Notes: a model not told the origin generated them from the sequence alone. Shown: positions 3,494 to 11,927, counted from the stretch's first letter. The stretch is DNA of 32,303 bases from a virus (IMGVR_UViG_3300015366_000030:1-32303); one strand, 5' to 3'. Numbers and translations: made by a program.

Positions 3494-5643
3494 AGCGGGT
3501 TCTGATTGACTATTCGCCTCGCAAGCAATTCCTTCCGTTTCACAATCGAAAAGAGCGTTGGGCTGTTGCTGTGGCGCATAGGCGTTGCGGAAAAACAGTT
3601 GCTTGCGTCAATGATTTGGTCAAACGTGGCCTAACTGAGGGCAAACCAGACGGGCAATATGCCTACATCTGCCCATTTCTTACGCAGGCCAAGTCTGTTG
3701 CCTGGCTGTATTTGTTGAGATTCACCGAAAACGTCAGAGCAAAGGCAAACGCTTCTGAATTGTGGGTTGAGCTAATAACTGGCGCTCGGATTCGTTTGTT
3801 TGGGGCTGATAACGCTGAAGCCCTGCGCGGCATGTATCTTGATGGAATCGTGCTTGACGAGTTTGCTGACATGAAACCTAGAGTTTGGGGTGAGGTGATT
3901 CGTCCTTTGCTGGCTGATCGACAAGGTTGGGCTGTGTTTATTGGTACGCCAAAAGGAAAAAACAACTTTTGGGACATATACGACAGCGCAAAACAATCCC
4001 CAAACTGGCATGTAACAACGCTCAGAGCCTCAGAAACCAAGCTACTGCCAGAGGATGAACTCAGGGATGCCAAGTCCATGATGAGCGAAGATCAATACCT
4101 GCAAGAGTTTGAATGTAGCTTTGAGGCGGCTATTCTTGGCGCTTATTACGGCAAAGAAATGAGAATTGCCGAGGAAGATGGGCGAATCACCCAAGTTGAC
4201 TACGACCGAAACGCTCCAGTTAACACGGCTTGGGACTTGGGATATACCGATGACACATCAATTGTGTTTTTCCAGGTTATCAAGGGTGAGATTCACGTTA
4301 TTGACCATTACGCAGGGTCTGGCTTGGCTATGGATGACTATTTGGCGGTCATAAAGTCCAAGGCTTACAAGTACGGAAAACATTGGTTGCCGCATGATGC
4401 CAAGGCTAAAACGCTGGCCTCTGGTGGCAAATCAATTCAGGAAATGGCACAAAAGGAGCTTGGAATTGGAAACGTCAGAATCGTCCCAGATTTATCGCTG
4501 CAAGATGGCATACAAGCTGTCCGAGCATTATTTCCACGGCTATGGCTGGATGCTGCACGCTGTAAGGAATACGGCCTCTTGGAATCTTTGCGACAGTATC
4601 AAAGGGAATGGGATGATGACAAAAAGCGGTATCGAGACAGACCACGGCACGATTGGACGAGCCATTGTTTTGTAGGCAACACAGAAGTATTGACACGTTA
4701 CGGAACGTGTCAGATAATGAACCTACCTAAAACTGGAGAGGTTCTAACATCATGTGGCTGGAAACAATACACAAATCCGAGAGTGACAAAGAAAAATGCC
4801 CAACTTGTGGTGGTTCGGTTTGCAAGCGGGAATTCGGTGAAATGTACGCCGGAGCATTTATTCTTGACGGAAAGCGGGTGGAAATCCGCAGAAAGCCTAA
4901 CGAAGGATTCAGTAATCCTGTCTACCTTGACCCCGTTACGCAATATTTTAATGGCGGCTTATATCGCCTATGGGCAAGTGAAAGATATTTGTCAAAAGGC
5001 GGCAAAAGGATTCATCGAGATGTTTGGGCTTCAGCGTTTGGGCCAATACCGCATGGTTGCCACATTCATCACAAAGATTCAGACGTTACAAACAACAATC
5101 TTGAAAATTTGGAATGTTTGCCTGCTAAAGAACATTTATCCGATACATGGAAACAACACAAAGGAAATAGCACAAAACACTTTTCAGACGCAGCGCGACA
5201 AAAAGCATCAGAATGGCACAAATCAGAAGAAGGAAGGCTTTGGCATAAACGAAACGCTGAAAAGACTAAAGGTTGGCTTAATTGGAAACGGGAAGAACGC
5301 TTATGCTTGCATTGCAAAGTGTCTTTCATGGCGCTTATACGCAAAAATGGACATGGTGACCAAAAGTATTGTTCAGGTAGGTGTAAAGCCGCTAATTATC
5401 GATTGCGTGATTAAAACCAATGAAATTTCTGATGTTTGGTGCATGACAGTCCCTAATGTTGAGAACTTTAGCTTGGGAAATGGTGCAATTGTTCACAATT
5501 GCGCAGATTCAGTAAGATATATGGCAATCGCTTGGCGCGAGGAATACAAGCAGCCTGAACCACCTAAACCTAAGTTCTGGCATGAGCAAACGCTCAATGA
5601 GATATTTGAGTCAACGCCAACAGCCAGACGGACTCGGTTATAG
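3475..5643 (+). CDS. Large terminase subunit interrupted by an intein
   Basis: This is the DNA-packaging motor, an ATPase followed by a nuclease. The 722-residue precursor carries a 278-residue intein (residues 398-675); spliced TerL would be 444 residues, normal for the family. Walker A is HRRCGKT ending at Thr41, Walker B with catalytic Glu is IVLDEF (Asp128, Glu129), and FIGTPKG (155-161) is the coupling motif. The RNase H-like nuclease shows WDLGYTDDT (Asp254) and the final motif HxxDxxRY, which is rebuilt only after splicing from DWTSH (393-397) and CADSVRY (Asp678). The start ATG at 3475 overlaps the small subunit gene. Packaging activity should depend on protein splicing, because the last nuclease motif is split by the intein. 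Confidence 0.93.
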   Translation: MARTEVKRVLIDYSPRKQFLPFHNRKERWAVAVAHRRCGKTVACVNDLVKRGLTEGKPDGQYAYICPFLTQAKSVAWLYLLRFTENVRAKANASELWVELITGARIRLFGADNAEALRGMYLDGIVLDEFADMKPRVWGEVIRPLLADRQGWAVFIGTPKGKNNFWDIYDSAKQSPNWHVTTLRASETKLLPEDELRDAKSMMSEDQYLQEFECSFEAAILGAYYGKEMRIAEEDGRITQVDYDRNAPVNTAWDLGYTDDTSIVFFQVIKGEIHVIDHYAGSGLAMDDYLAVIKSKAYKYGKHWLPHDAKAKTLASGGKSIQEMAQKELGIGNVRIVPDLSLQDGIQAVRALFPRLWLDAARCKEYGLLESLRQYQREWDDDKKRYRDRPRHDWTSHCFVGNTEVLTRYGTCQIMNLPKTGEVLTSCGWKQYTNPRVTKKNAQLVVVRFASGNSVKCTPEHLFLTESGWKSAESLTKDSVILSTLTPLRNILMAAYIAYGQVKDICQKAAKGFIEMFGLQRLGQYRMVATFITKIQTLQTTILKIWNVCLLKNIYPIHGNNTKEIAQNTFQTQRDKKHQNGTNQKKEGFGINETLKRLKVGLIGNGKNAYACIAKCLSWRLYAKMDMVTKSIVQVGVKPLIIDCVIKTNEISDVWCMTVPNVENFSLGNGAIVHNCADSVRYMAIAWREEYKQPEPPKPKFWHEQTLNEIFESTPTARRTRL
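4735..4741 (+). promoter_or_regulatory. Ribosome binding site inside the intein for the nested HNH gene
   Basis: GGAGAGG lies 10 nt upstream of ATG 4752. In the terminase frame the same bases encode part of the intein (TGEVL), so the site is maintained inside coding DNA. It supports independent translation of the out-of-frame endonuclease. Confidence 0.55.
4752..5414 (+). CDS. HNH homing endonuclease nested out of frame in the intein
   Basis: A 220-residue ORF lies wholly within the intein, in a frame shifted by two bases from the terminase. The product has a zinc knuckle at the N-terminus (CPTCGG, Cys16/Cys19), a middle like LDPVTQYFNGGLYRLW, and a classical HNH core at residues 83-125: KRIHRDVW, then GCHIHHKDSD with His106/His107, then NNNLENLEC with Asn119. 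A C-terminal Cys cluster (CLHCKVSF and YCSGRCKAA) resembles a zinc finger. HNH homing enzymes cut intein-free alleles and drive copying of the element by repair. Normally the endonuclease is fused in frame with its intein; here it would be a separate protein. GGAGAGG upstream supports its own start. A later ATG at codon 31 is possible. Confidence 0.85.
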   Translation: MWLETIHKSESDKEKCPTCGGSVCKREFGEMYAGAFILDGKRVEIRRKPNEGFSNPVYLDPVTQYFNGGLYRLWASERYLSKGGKRIHRDVWASAFGPIPHGCHIHHKDSDVTNNNLENLECLPAKEHLSDTWKQHKGNSTKHFSDAARQKASEWHKSEEGRLWHKRNAEKTKGWLNWKREERLCLHCKVSFMALIRKNGHGDQKYCSGRCKAANYRLRD

Positions 5644-5698
5644 TTGCCAAAAGTCCGTTTGCCTATAAAATGGGCTGAATTATAGGAGTGCTTGTTTT

Positions 5699-7885
5699 AT
5701 GGCATACAACGCAATCTTTTGGCGCGATGAGTTGCACCGCTATAAAGAAGATTACCGCAAGTTTACGGAAATCGGTCGAAAGATCATCAAGCGCTATCGT
5801 GACGAAAGAAAAGACAGCGCCTATTCTGATGCACGATTTAACATCCTTTGGTCAAACATCAAGACCCTAAAGCCTGCGGTTTATTCCCGCCCGCCCAAGG
5901 TTGAGGTCGCACGCAGATTTAAAGATCAAAACGATGTAGGTCGCGTGGCCTCCATGATCTTAGAGCGCGTGATTGATTACGAACTTCGGCAGTATTCTGA
6001 CTACCATTCGGCACTTTCTAACGCCATTGACGACCGACTGCTGCCAGGTCGGGGCGTGGCTTGGATTCGTTATGAGCCAAAGATTGAGACTGTTGAAGAG
6101 CCTCAGATTACCGATGACGTAGAAAATGAAGGCTATGCGCCTGGTCAGGGTGAAACAGGTTTAGAGGAAAACGGTCTTGCTGGTGAAGATGCCGAGCCGC
6201 TTGAGCAAGTCACAGACGAGCGTACACCTGTTGATTACGTCTTTTGGGAAGATTTTGCCCACTTGCCTGCCCGCACATGGGAAGAAGTGACTTGGGTAGC
6301 CCGTAGGGTTTATATGAGCCAAGAAGAAGGCGTGGAGCGTTTTGGGGACAAATTTAAAGAAGTTCCTCTTACCCATTCGCCTGACAAAGAAAACGAAGAC
6401 AGATCAACCACCCAATCGTTGAAAAAGGCTCCAGTTTGGGAAATCTGGTGTAAATCTAGCAAGAAACTTTATTGGATGGCAGATCATTTTGATGAACTGC
6501 TTGACGAAAAAGACGACCCGCTTGAGCTGGAAAACTTCTTTCCTTGCCCGAAACCAATCTTTTCCACGGTCACGACTGATAGCTTGATTCCCGTTGCGGA
6601 TTTCAAGATGTATCAAGATCAAGCAGACGAGATTGATGACATTACGGGCCGAATTCAGCATTTGACCCGCGCCTTGAAGGTAATGGGCATTTATGCTGCT
6701 TCTGAGCCTGCCATTGCTCGATTGATGAAAGAGGGCAACGATGCGGTGATGATTCCTGTTGAAAACTGGCCTGCTTTCATGGAAGGCGGCGGTTTGCAAA
6801 GTGCTGTGCAATTCGTGCCATTAGGTGACATTGTTCAAGCCTTGGGAACTTTGTATCAAGCCCGCGAATCGTGCAAACAGATCATTTACGAAACCACAGG
6901 ACTAAGCGACATTCTGCGCGGTGCTTCTGTCGCTTCTGAAACAGCTACAGCACAAAACATCAAGGCTCAGTTTGCTTCTATTCGTCTGAACGATATGAAA
7001 GACGATGTGGCCCGATTTGCGCGTGATTTGTTGCGCATGAAAGCCGAGGTTATCTGCGGAAAGTATCAGCCAGAGATCATTCTTCAAGTGTCTGGTATTG
7101 CCAACACGCCTGATGCACAGTTTGCGCCTCAAGCTATCGCCCTGCTGAAAAATGAGCCGTTACGCAATTTCACGATTGACATTGAGACGGATACGCTTGT
7201 CCAGCTTGACGAACAAGGTGAAAAGCAGTCGCGAATGGAGTTCTTGAGCGCTGCTGGTGGATTCTTGAATCAGGCGGTATCGGCTTCGCAAGCAAACCCT
7301 GACATGGCTCCGCTAATGATGCAGATGCTGTTGTTTGGAGTACGTGGGTTTAAGGCTGGTCGTGAGCTTGAGGGCCAGTTTGAGCAAACTATGCAACAAC
7401 TTGAAAATGCTCAGAAACAGCGCATGGCACAGCCTCCACAGCCAACTCCAGACCAAATCAGGGCGCAGGCCGAGCAGCAAAAGGCTCAGATTGAAGCCCA
7501 GATGGAACAGGCTAAGTTGCAGTTTGAGCAACAAAAAGCCATGCAAGATGCTCAGTTGGCCCAATGGAAAGCACAACTTGAGTCTGAAACCAAGAAAGAA
7601 ATTGCTCAACTGCAAGCAAACACCGACTTGCGCTTGAAAGGCATGGACAAGTCAACAGACCTGATTGAGTTTGACGGTATGGGCAATCAACAGGCTTCAG
7701 CGGTGATTCAAAACACGCTTGAGCAAAGTAACCAGGCTATGAGTGCAAACATGGCGCAAGTCATTCAAGCGATTCAGGCTTCAAATGAGCAGCAAACCCA
7801 GGTTTTGGCGAATATGGTCGCTCACCTGACCAAACCCAAACAAGTCGTGCGTGATAGCAACGGCAAAATTGTCGGCGTCCAGTAA
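5699..7885 (+). CDS. Portal protein
   Basis: This 728-residue protein directly follows the terminase, the standard portal position, and has the length of P22-type portals. The N-terminal part (YSDARFNILWSNIKTLKP, then VYSRPPKVEVARRF) is typical of podovirus portals. A stem/wing region follows with conserved segments such as MYQDQADEIDDITGRIQ and YETTGLSDILRGAS. Residues of about 560-645 are Gln/Ala/Glu-rich and form a long coiled coil, like the barrel extending into the capsid in P22-like portals. The dodecameric ring is the channel for DNA and binds the terminase. GGAG lies 12 nt before the ATG. A TATAAA upstream at 5664 has no good -35 partner. Confidence 0.9.
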   Translation: MAYNAIFWRDELHRYKEDYRKFTEIGRKIIKRYRDERKDSAYSDARFNILWSNIKTLKPAVYSRPPKVEVARRFKDQNDVGRVASMILERVIDYELRQYSDYHSALSNAIDDRLLPGRGVAWIRYEPKIETVEEPQITDDVENEGYAPGQGETGLEENGLAGEDAEPLEQVTDERTPVDYVFWEDFAHLPARTWEEVTWVARRVYMSQEEGVERFGDKFKEVPLTHSPDKENEDRSTTQSLKKAPVWEIWCKSSKKLYWMADHFDELLDEKDDPLELENFFPCPKPIFSTVTTDSLIPVADFKMYQDQADEIDDITGRIQHLTRALKVMGIYAASEPAIARLMKEGNDAVMIPVENWPAFMEGGGLQSAVQFVPLGDIVQALGTLYQARESCKQIIYETTGLSDILRGASVASETATAQNIKAQFASIRLNDMKDDVARFARDLLRMKAEVICGKYQPEIILQVSGIANTPDAQFAPQAIALLKNEPLRNFTIDIETDTLVQLDEQGEKQSRMEFLSAAGGFLNQAVSASQANPDMAPLMMQMLLFGVRGFKAGRELEGQFEQTMQQLENAQKQRMAQPPQPTPDQIRAQAEQQKAQIEAQMEQAKLQFEQQKAMQDAQLAQWKAQLESETKKEIAQLQANTDLRLKGMDKSTDLIEFDGMGNQQASAVIQNTLEQSNQAMSANMAQVIQAIQASNEQQTQVLANMVAHLTKPKQVVRDSNGKIVGVQ

Positions 7886-7896
7886 GGAGAATTATT

Positions 7897-8313
7897 TTGG
7901 CCTCATTCAACAAATATCAAAAGGGCGTAGAAGCCCTAATGGAAAGCATCAATGCTGGCTCAGACGCTTGGAAAGTCGCCCTGACTAACCGCGCCCCTAT
8001 TGTGGCAACTGACGCAACCCTGACAGACGCAAGCGAAATCTCTGCTGGTAACGGTTACACGGCTGGCGGCAATGCGGCAACCACAACATCGTCTGCTCAA
8101 ACAGGTGGTGTTTACAAGTTGATCTTGGCAAGCCCTACCGCTTGGACTGCTTCAGGCGCTACGCTTGGCCCATTCCGATACGCTGTTTTGTACGATTCAA
8201 CGACAAACAACCTTGTTGGATATTGGGACTATGGTTCATCCGTGACTTTGCTTTTGGGTGAATCTTTCACGGTCAGCTTGGATGGCACTAACGGCGTGTT
8301 CTCGGTGTCCTAA
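7897..8313 (+). CDS. Conserved virion-region protein
   Basis: The 138-residue product starts at a TTG 7 nt after GGAG; no earlier in-frame start is better. It is rich in Ser, Thr, Gly and beta-prone residues: an N-terminal FNKYQKGVEALMESINAG segment, then DASEISAGNGYTAGGNAAT and RYAVLYDSTTNNLVGYWDYG. I recall similar proteins after portal genes in many phages, without a defined role; a structural or decoration function is inferred from place and composition. It ends in a TAATG overlap with the next gene. Confidence 0.75.
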   Translation: MASFNKYQKGVEALMESINAGSDAWKVALTNRAPIVATDATLTDASEISAGNGYTAGGNAATTTSSAQTGGVYKLILASPTAWTASGATLGPFRYAVLYDSTTNNLVGYWDYGSSVTLLLGESFTVSLDGTNGVFSVS

Positions 8314-9077
8314 TGGCGACAAACGCTGTTTATGGCATTGCCGCTTATGGCAGTAGTCAATACGGCACGCTATTTGTAACCGCAGTCGCTGGTAGCTATA
8401 CGCTTAGTGGCGGCGCAGCTACGTTTAAACGCGACTATGTTGCACAAGGCGCAGCAGGCTCATATGCTCTAACAGGCGTTGCTGCTTCTTTGCTTGCTAG
8501 TCGTATTCTTACTTCTGAGGCAGGTTCTTATGCACTTACAGGATATTCATCAACCCTAATTCACAATGATGTTATCTACGCTGGTTCATTTGCGTTTACG
8601 TATACGGGCTATGACGCAGGGCTGATAGCAAACAAAGTCCTGACTTCAGACGCTGGCACTTATGCGTTGTCGGGCAATGCTGCTGATTTATTGACCGCAC
8701 ATATCTTGACGGGTGATGCAGGCGCATACGTTTTAACTGGTGTTTCTGCTGATCTGCAATATCAGCCAATCATTCTGGAAAACGTGACCCGTGGCGGCAT
8801 CCCCAAAAAGGTCAAAACTAAGATCAAAAAGAGCCAGCGGGATGAAGTGGAGGCCGCTGTTCGTGAGGCATTTGACAAGATGGATGGCACTTATGTGCCT
8901 GAAGTCGTGGTCGCTGAGATTCAGAAAGAGGTTAAGCGTGAAATTCAGCAAATAGACCTTGCTCAATATGAATCGGCTATGGCGCAAGTAAATGCGTTAT
9001 TATTGCAGGCACAAATTCAAATTCATGCGTATGAATCGGAATTGGATGACGAAGAATCACTACTGATGCTCTTGTAA
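8313..9077 (+). CDS. Virion protein with tandem AGSYALTG repeats
   Basis: This 254-residue protein has three parts. The first 25 residues (NAVYGIAAYGSSQYG) look like a capping strand. Residues 26-148 hold six copies of a repeat of about 22 residues built around AGSYxLTG, starting near residues 26, 48, 70, 90, 114 and 136. The remaining about 100 residues are charged and helical, with a coiled-coil-like stretch (DEVEAAVREAFDKMD, then EIQKEVKREIQQIDLAQ) and an acidic tail. Similar short repeats occur in phage structural proteins. A fibrous or surface-decorating role is plausible but unproven. It overlaps the preceding stop and ends in a TAATG with the next gene. Confidence 0.75.
   Translation: MATNAVYGIAAYGSSQYGTLFVTAVAGSYTLSGGAATFKRDYVAQGAAGSYALTGVAASLLASRILTSEAGSYALTGYSSTLIHNDVIYAGSFAFTYTGYDAGLIANKVLTSDAGTYALSGNAADLLTAHILTGDAGAYVLTGVSADLQYQPIILENVTRGGIPKKVKTKIKKSQRDEVEAAVREAFDKMDGTYVPEVVVAEIQKEVKREIQQIDLAQYESAMAQVNALLLQAQIQIHAYESELDDEESLLMLL
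8388..8756 (+). repeat. Six tandem repeats of about 66 bp coding AGSYALTG
   Basis: The protein-level repeats begin about every 22 residues (spacings 22, 22, 20, 24 and 22). They are well diverged at the DNA level, so they are old repeats under protein selection rather than a fresh expansion. Copy number is likely to vary between related phages. Confidence 0.65.
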
Positions 9078-9412
9078 TGCCAATCTACCTAGTTAAATGT
9101 CCCAAGTGCGAATCTCAACAAGAGATTTTCCGCAGCTTATCCAATTTTGATGACCTGCCAGACTGTTGCGGCGTCAAAGTTGAACGACAAATATGCGCCC
9201 CGATGGTGATTGCTGATATACAGCCCTATCGTTCAATGGCTACTGGTGAGATGATTACATCCAGGTCGCAGCATCGTGATCACCTAAAATCCACAGGCTG
9301 TATTGAGGTCGGTAACGAACCGATAAAACCCAAAACACAATCTTGGATTGAGCAAAAATCCCAAAAAGAATCCCTCCGCAAGGAAATCGCAGCCCGTATT
9401 GACACAATCTAG
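9077..9412 (+). CDS. FmdB-like zinc-ribbon protein
   Basis: The 111-residue product begins MPIYLVKCPKCESQQE, the signature of FmdB-type small zinc ribbons, with Cys8 and Cys11 as one metal pair and Cys30/Cys31 (DCCG) as the likely second. The C-terminal half is charged and helical (SWIEQKSQKESLRKEIAAR) with no known domain. Such proteins are frequent in phage head gene blocks, but their job is unknown. The start overlaps the preceding stop (TAATG), and the gene ends 8 bases before the scaffold gene. Confidence 0.75.
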   Translation: MPIYLVKCPKCESQQEIFRSLSNFDDLPDCCGVKVERQICAPMVIADIQPYRSMATGEMITSRSQHRDHLKSTGCIEVGNEPIKPKTQSWIEQKSQKESLRKEIAARIDTI

Positions 9413-9420
9413 GAGAAAAA

Positions 9421-10386
9421 ATGTCAGAGCAAAACTTGGAAACCCAAGCTGTAGTTCAAGAGCCAGAAGACACGCGAGACGTTGTAGCTCGTGAATTAGA
9501 TAAACTAGATGAGGCTGAGAAAGCCGAGCCAAATGAGCCTGCAAGGGCAGAGCCGCAAGCTGAAAAGCCTGAAAAAGCCCAAGAATCTGAAGACAAGCCA
9601 GAGCCAGAAGACAAGCCTCAACGCAATCCATTTGCAGCGTGGAAAAAGCCTGCTCAAGAAGCTCTAAGCCAATTACCTCCCGAAACTCAGCAATACATTG
9701 TTGAGCGTGAACAGCAATTTCACAAAGGAATTCAGCAGTACAAAGAAGACGCCCAAAAGGGCCGGTCTTTGGGTAATGCGCTGGCTCCGCATATGGAATA
9801 CCTGAATCAGTTGCAGGTTGCCCCAGAAGTGGCGGTTTCTAAACTGATTGAAACTGAGCGAAAGTTGCGGACTTCTGACCCGCAAACAAAAGCAAAAGAG
9901 TTCGTTCGCTTGGCCCATGACTATGGGATTGACTTAAATAGTTTGACAAGTGTTCCTTTTGACCCTTATCATCACAACTTAGAGCAGCAGCTTGCCCAAC
10001 AGCAGCAGCAACTCGCCCAACTTAGCCAATCTCGACAGATGGCAGAAGAAGCGCAACTTGGTCAAACGATCGAGCAATTCGCGCAATCGCATGAGCATTT
10101 CGATGAAGTGCGGGAAACGATGGCAGACCTTTTAGACAAGGGCTTCGCAACCGACCTGAACGATGCTTACGCAAAAGCAGTACGTCTGAATGATGATGTG
10201 TTTTCTCGGGTTAGCACACAGCCAACTCAGCAAGCAAATCCACTTCAACGTGCGAATGAAGCTGCCAAAGCAGCCAAGGCATCTGCCGTGTCTGTCAAAG
10301 GTTCACCAACGGGCGTCACACGCGCTCCAGAGCCTAAGACAACCGAAGAAGCCGTTAGGCAAGCAATGGCACAACTCGGACTTTGA
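9421..10386 (+). CDS. Scaffolding protein
   Basis: A 321-residue, highly charged and mostly helical protein lies directly before the major capsid gene, the usual scaffold position. Residues 12-70 are an acidic, Pro/Lys/Glu-rich disordered arm. The middle has PQRNPFAAWKKPAQEAL followed by LSQLPPETQQYIVEREQQ, a pattern common to phage scaffolds, then a Gln-rich coiled coil (about 185-210). The C-terminus is basic and Ala-rich, ending in a short amphipathic helix (TTEEAVRQAMAQLGL), as expected for the capsid-binding end. Scaffolds guide procapsid assembly and leave before DNA packaging. AGGAG lies 6 nt upstream of the ATG. Confidence 0.85.
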   Translation: MSEQNLETQAVVQEPEDTRDVVARELDKLDEAEKAEPNEPARAEPQAEKPEKAQESEDKPEPEDKPQRNPFAAWKKPAQEALSQLPPETQQYIVEREQQFHKGIQQYKEDAQKGRSLGNALAPHMEYLNQLQVAPEVAVSKLIETERKLRTSDPQTKAKEFVRLAHDYGIDLNSLTSVPFDPYHHNLEQQLAQQQQQLAQLSQSRQMAEEAQLGQTIEQFAQSHEHFDEVRETMADLLDKGFATDLNDAYAKAVRLNDDVFSRVSTQPTQQANPLQRANEAAKAAKASAVSVKGSPTGVTRAPEPKTTEEAVRQAMAQLGL

Positions 10387-10407
10387 TCTTAATTTAAAGG
10401 AGGCCTT

Positions 10408-11406
10408 ATGGCTTACGCAAACAGCGCGATTTCAGACATTATCGCAACCACTATCGAGAGCCGTACCAAGTTCGCTCAAGATAACTTGACCAACAACAAC
10501 GCCTTGCTGATGCGCTTGAAAGAGCGCGGCAACGTAAAGACAATCTCTGGTGGCTCGACCATCTTGCAAGAGATTTTCTACAACGACCCTAACACGAACT
10601 TTGCTAACAGCTATTCGGGATACGAGACTATCAATATCAGCCCTGATAGCCCCATTTCTGCTGCTCAATTCACGATGAAGCACTATGCTGACGCCGTGAC
10701 CATCAGCGGCCCAGAAATGTTGCAAAACAGCGGCAAAGAGCAAATGATCGAATTGATCGCTGCTCGCGTTGAAGTTGCACAATCCCGCTTGGCTAACAAG
10801 ATTGACGTTGACCTCCACGGTGACGGAACTGCCAACGGCGGCAAAGCCTTGGTCGGTTTGGCTGCAATGATCTCTACCTCGCCAGGCTCTGGCACATACG
10901 GTGGTATTGATCGTGCTTCTTGGTCTTTCTGGCAAAACGGCGCTTACGTTGCTTCTACTATCCTTGGTGTTGCCGTAACTTCCGCAAACATTCAGCAAGC
11001 CATGAATACCGTTGCTCTGAGCCGTGTTCGCGGTAACGACCGTCCTGACCTGATTTACGCAGGCACGACCGCTTATGCTATGTACTTGCAGTCTCTGCAA
11101 GCCATCCAGCGTATTACGGACGACAAGATGGGCGCTGCTGGTTTCACCGCTATCAAGTACTATGGTTCTGGCGGCTCTGCTGATGTCGTTTTGGGCGGTG
11201 GTATTGGTGGAAACCAAACCGCTACCCGCATGGACTTCATTAACAGCAAGTTCACCCACTTCCGTCCTCACAAAGACCGCAACTTCGTGGCAATTGGCGG
11301 CGACCGTCAAGCCGTGAACCAAGACGCCATCGTGCGCTTGATCGGCTGGTCTGGTGCTTTGACTTGCTCGGGCGCTCAGTTCAACGCAACTTTGTCGATC
11401 ACCTAA
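10408..11406 (+). CDS. Major capsid protein
   Basis: The 332-residue product is the main shell protein, probably with the HK97 fold. It follows the scaffold and has a near-perfect ribosome binding site, AAAGGAGG (10396-10403), as expected for the most abundant virion protein. Telling segments are the N-terminal arm (SAISDIIATTIESRTK), ALLMRLKERGNVKTISGG with QEIFYNDPN, the spine-helix region (MIELIAARVEVAQSRLANKID) broken by DLHGDG, and the C-terminal DRNFVAIGGDRQAVNQD. Codon choice is visibly more biased to frequent codons than in neighbours, another mark of high expression. Confidence 0.92.
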   Translation: MAYANSAISDIIATTIESRTKFAQDNLTNNNALLMRLKERGNVKTISGGSTILQEIFYNDPNTNFANSYSGYETINISPDSPISAAQFTMKHYADAVTISGPEMLQNSGKEQMIELIAARVEVAQSRLANKIDVDLHGDGTANGGKALVGLAAMISTSPGSGTYGGIDRASWSFWQNGAYVASTILGVAVTSANIQQAMNTVALSRVRGNDRPDLIYAGTTAYAMYLQSLQAIQRITDDKMGAAGFTAIKYYGSGGSADVVLGGGIGGNQTATRMDFINSKFTHFRPHKDRNFVAIGGDRQAVNQDAIVRLIGWSGALTCSGAQFNATLSIT

Positions 11407-11428
11407 TTAAGGCATAGGAGAAAAAATC

Positions 11429-11911
11429 ATGGCATATACCATTCAAACCGCGCTTGTTGGCGCACAAGCCATCGCTGTTACCGATACAGTACAAAACCAT
11501 CCCCTTGGCACTCGCGTGTTCGCTACTGACCCGACTTACGGTGCTGGCGAATTCGTGTACCTGAAGGGCTTGGCTTCTACTGCTGTCGGCAACGCTGTCA
11601 TTTATGACCAATATGCTGGTACTTCTACTCGCGCTGTCGCTGGTTCGCGTGGCCCCGTTGCTGTTGCAATGTCGGCTAACGTGGCTTCGCAATACGGCTG
11701 GTATCAAGTGTCTGGCTCGGCTGTTCTGACCACAGGTACTGTGGCTGCTAACGCTTTGGGCTATGTGACTGCTACGGCTGGCACTTTGGACGATGCTGTT
11801 GTGTCTGGCGACAAGATTGACGGTTTTGTCTTCAAGACCGCTAACGGTACACCTGGTACTGGTTTGGCAATCGCACAGATTTGCCATCCTAGCTTGAACG
11901 GCAACGGTTAA
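11429..11911 (+). CDS. Capsid decoration or head protein
   Basis: A 160-residue protein directly after the major capsid gene, with the same strong codon bias and a good ribosome binding site (AGGAG). It is beta-rich, with short repeated Ala/Gly/Thr/Val strands (AVGNAVIYDQYAGTSTRAV, then GWYQVSGSAVLTTG). Small beta proteins in this position are commonly decoration or head-stabilising proteins. A terminator follows, so it shares a capsid-enriched transcript with the major capsid gene. The role is inferred from position and composition. Confidence 0.7.
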   Translation: MAYTIQTALVGAQAIAVTDTVQNHPLGTRVFATDPTYGAGEFVYLKGLASTAVGNAVIYDQYAGTSTRAVAGSRGPVAVAMSANVASQYGWYQVSGSAVLTTGTVAANALGYVTATAGTLDDAVVSGDKIDGFVFKTANGTPGTGLAIAQICHPSLNGNG

Positions 11912-11927
11912 TCCGTTGTAATATAGA

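Larger units (their letters stand above)
4666..5499 (+). mobile_element. Intein in the terminase nuclease motif
   Basis: The splicing elements are complete. Cys1 begins block A (CFVGNTEVLTRYG), block B is KCTPEHLFLTESG with the usual Thr and His, block F/G is VWCMTVPNVENFSLGNG followed by AIVHN, with penultimate His674 and terminal Asn675, and the +1 residue is Cys676. The insertion point lies between His397 and Cys676 in the conserved last nuclease motif, a typical choice for inteins because loss by deletion is hard there. Between the splicing halves, the residues in the terminase frame are biased and domain-free (runs such as NNTKEIAQNTFQTQRDKKHQ), because that DNA encodes an HNH endonuclease in another frame. 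Confidence 0.9.

Noticed and set aside
4394-4696. Short ORFs of 73 and 93 codons over the terminase nuclease region
   Set aside because: They overlap well-conserved terminase motifs, lack ribosome binding sites and have no domain features, unlike the HNH ORF in the intein.
5644-5698. TTGCCA and TATAAA before the portal gene as a promoter
   Set aside because: The spacing between them is 14 bp, too short for a normal sigma70 promoter.
10432-11322. A 296-codon ORF on the minus strand opposite the major capsid gene
   Set aside because: It mirrors the strongly biased codons of the capsid gene, has no ribosome binding site of note and no recognisable domain. It is a shadow.
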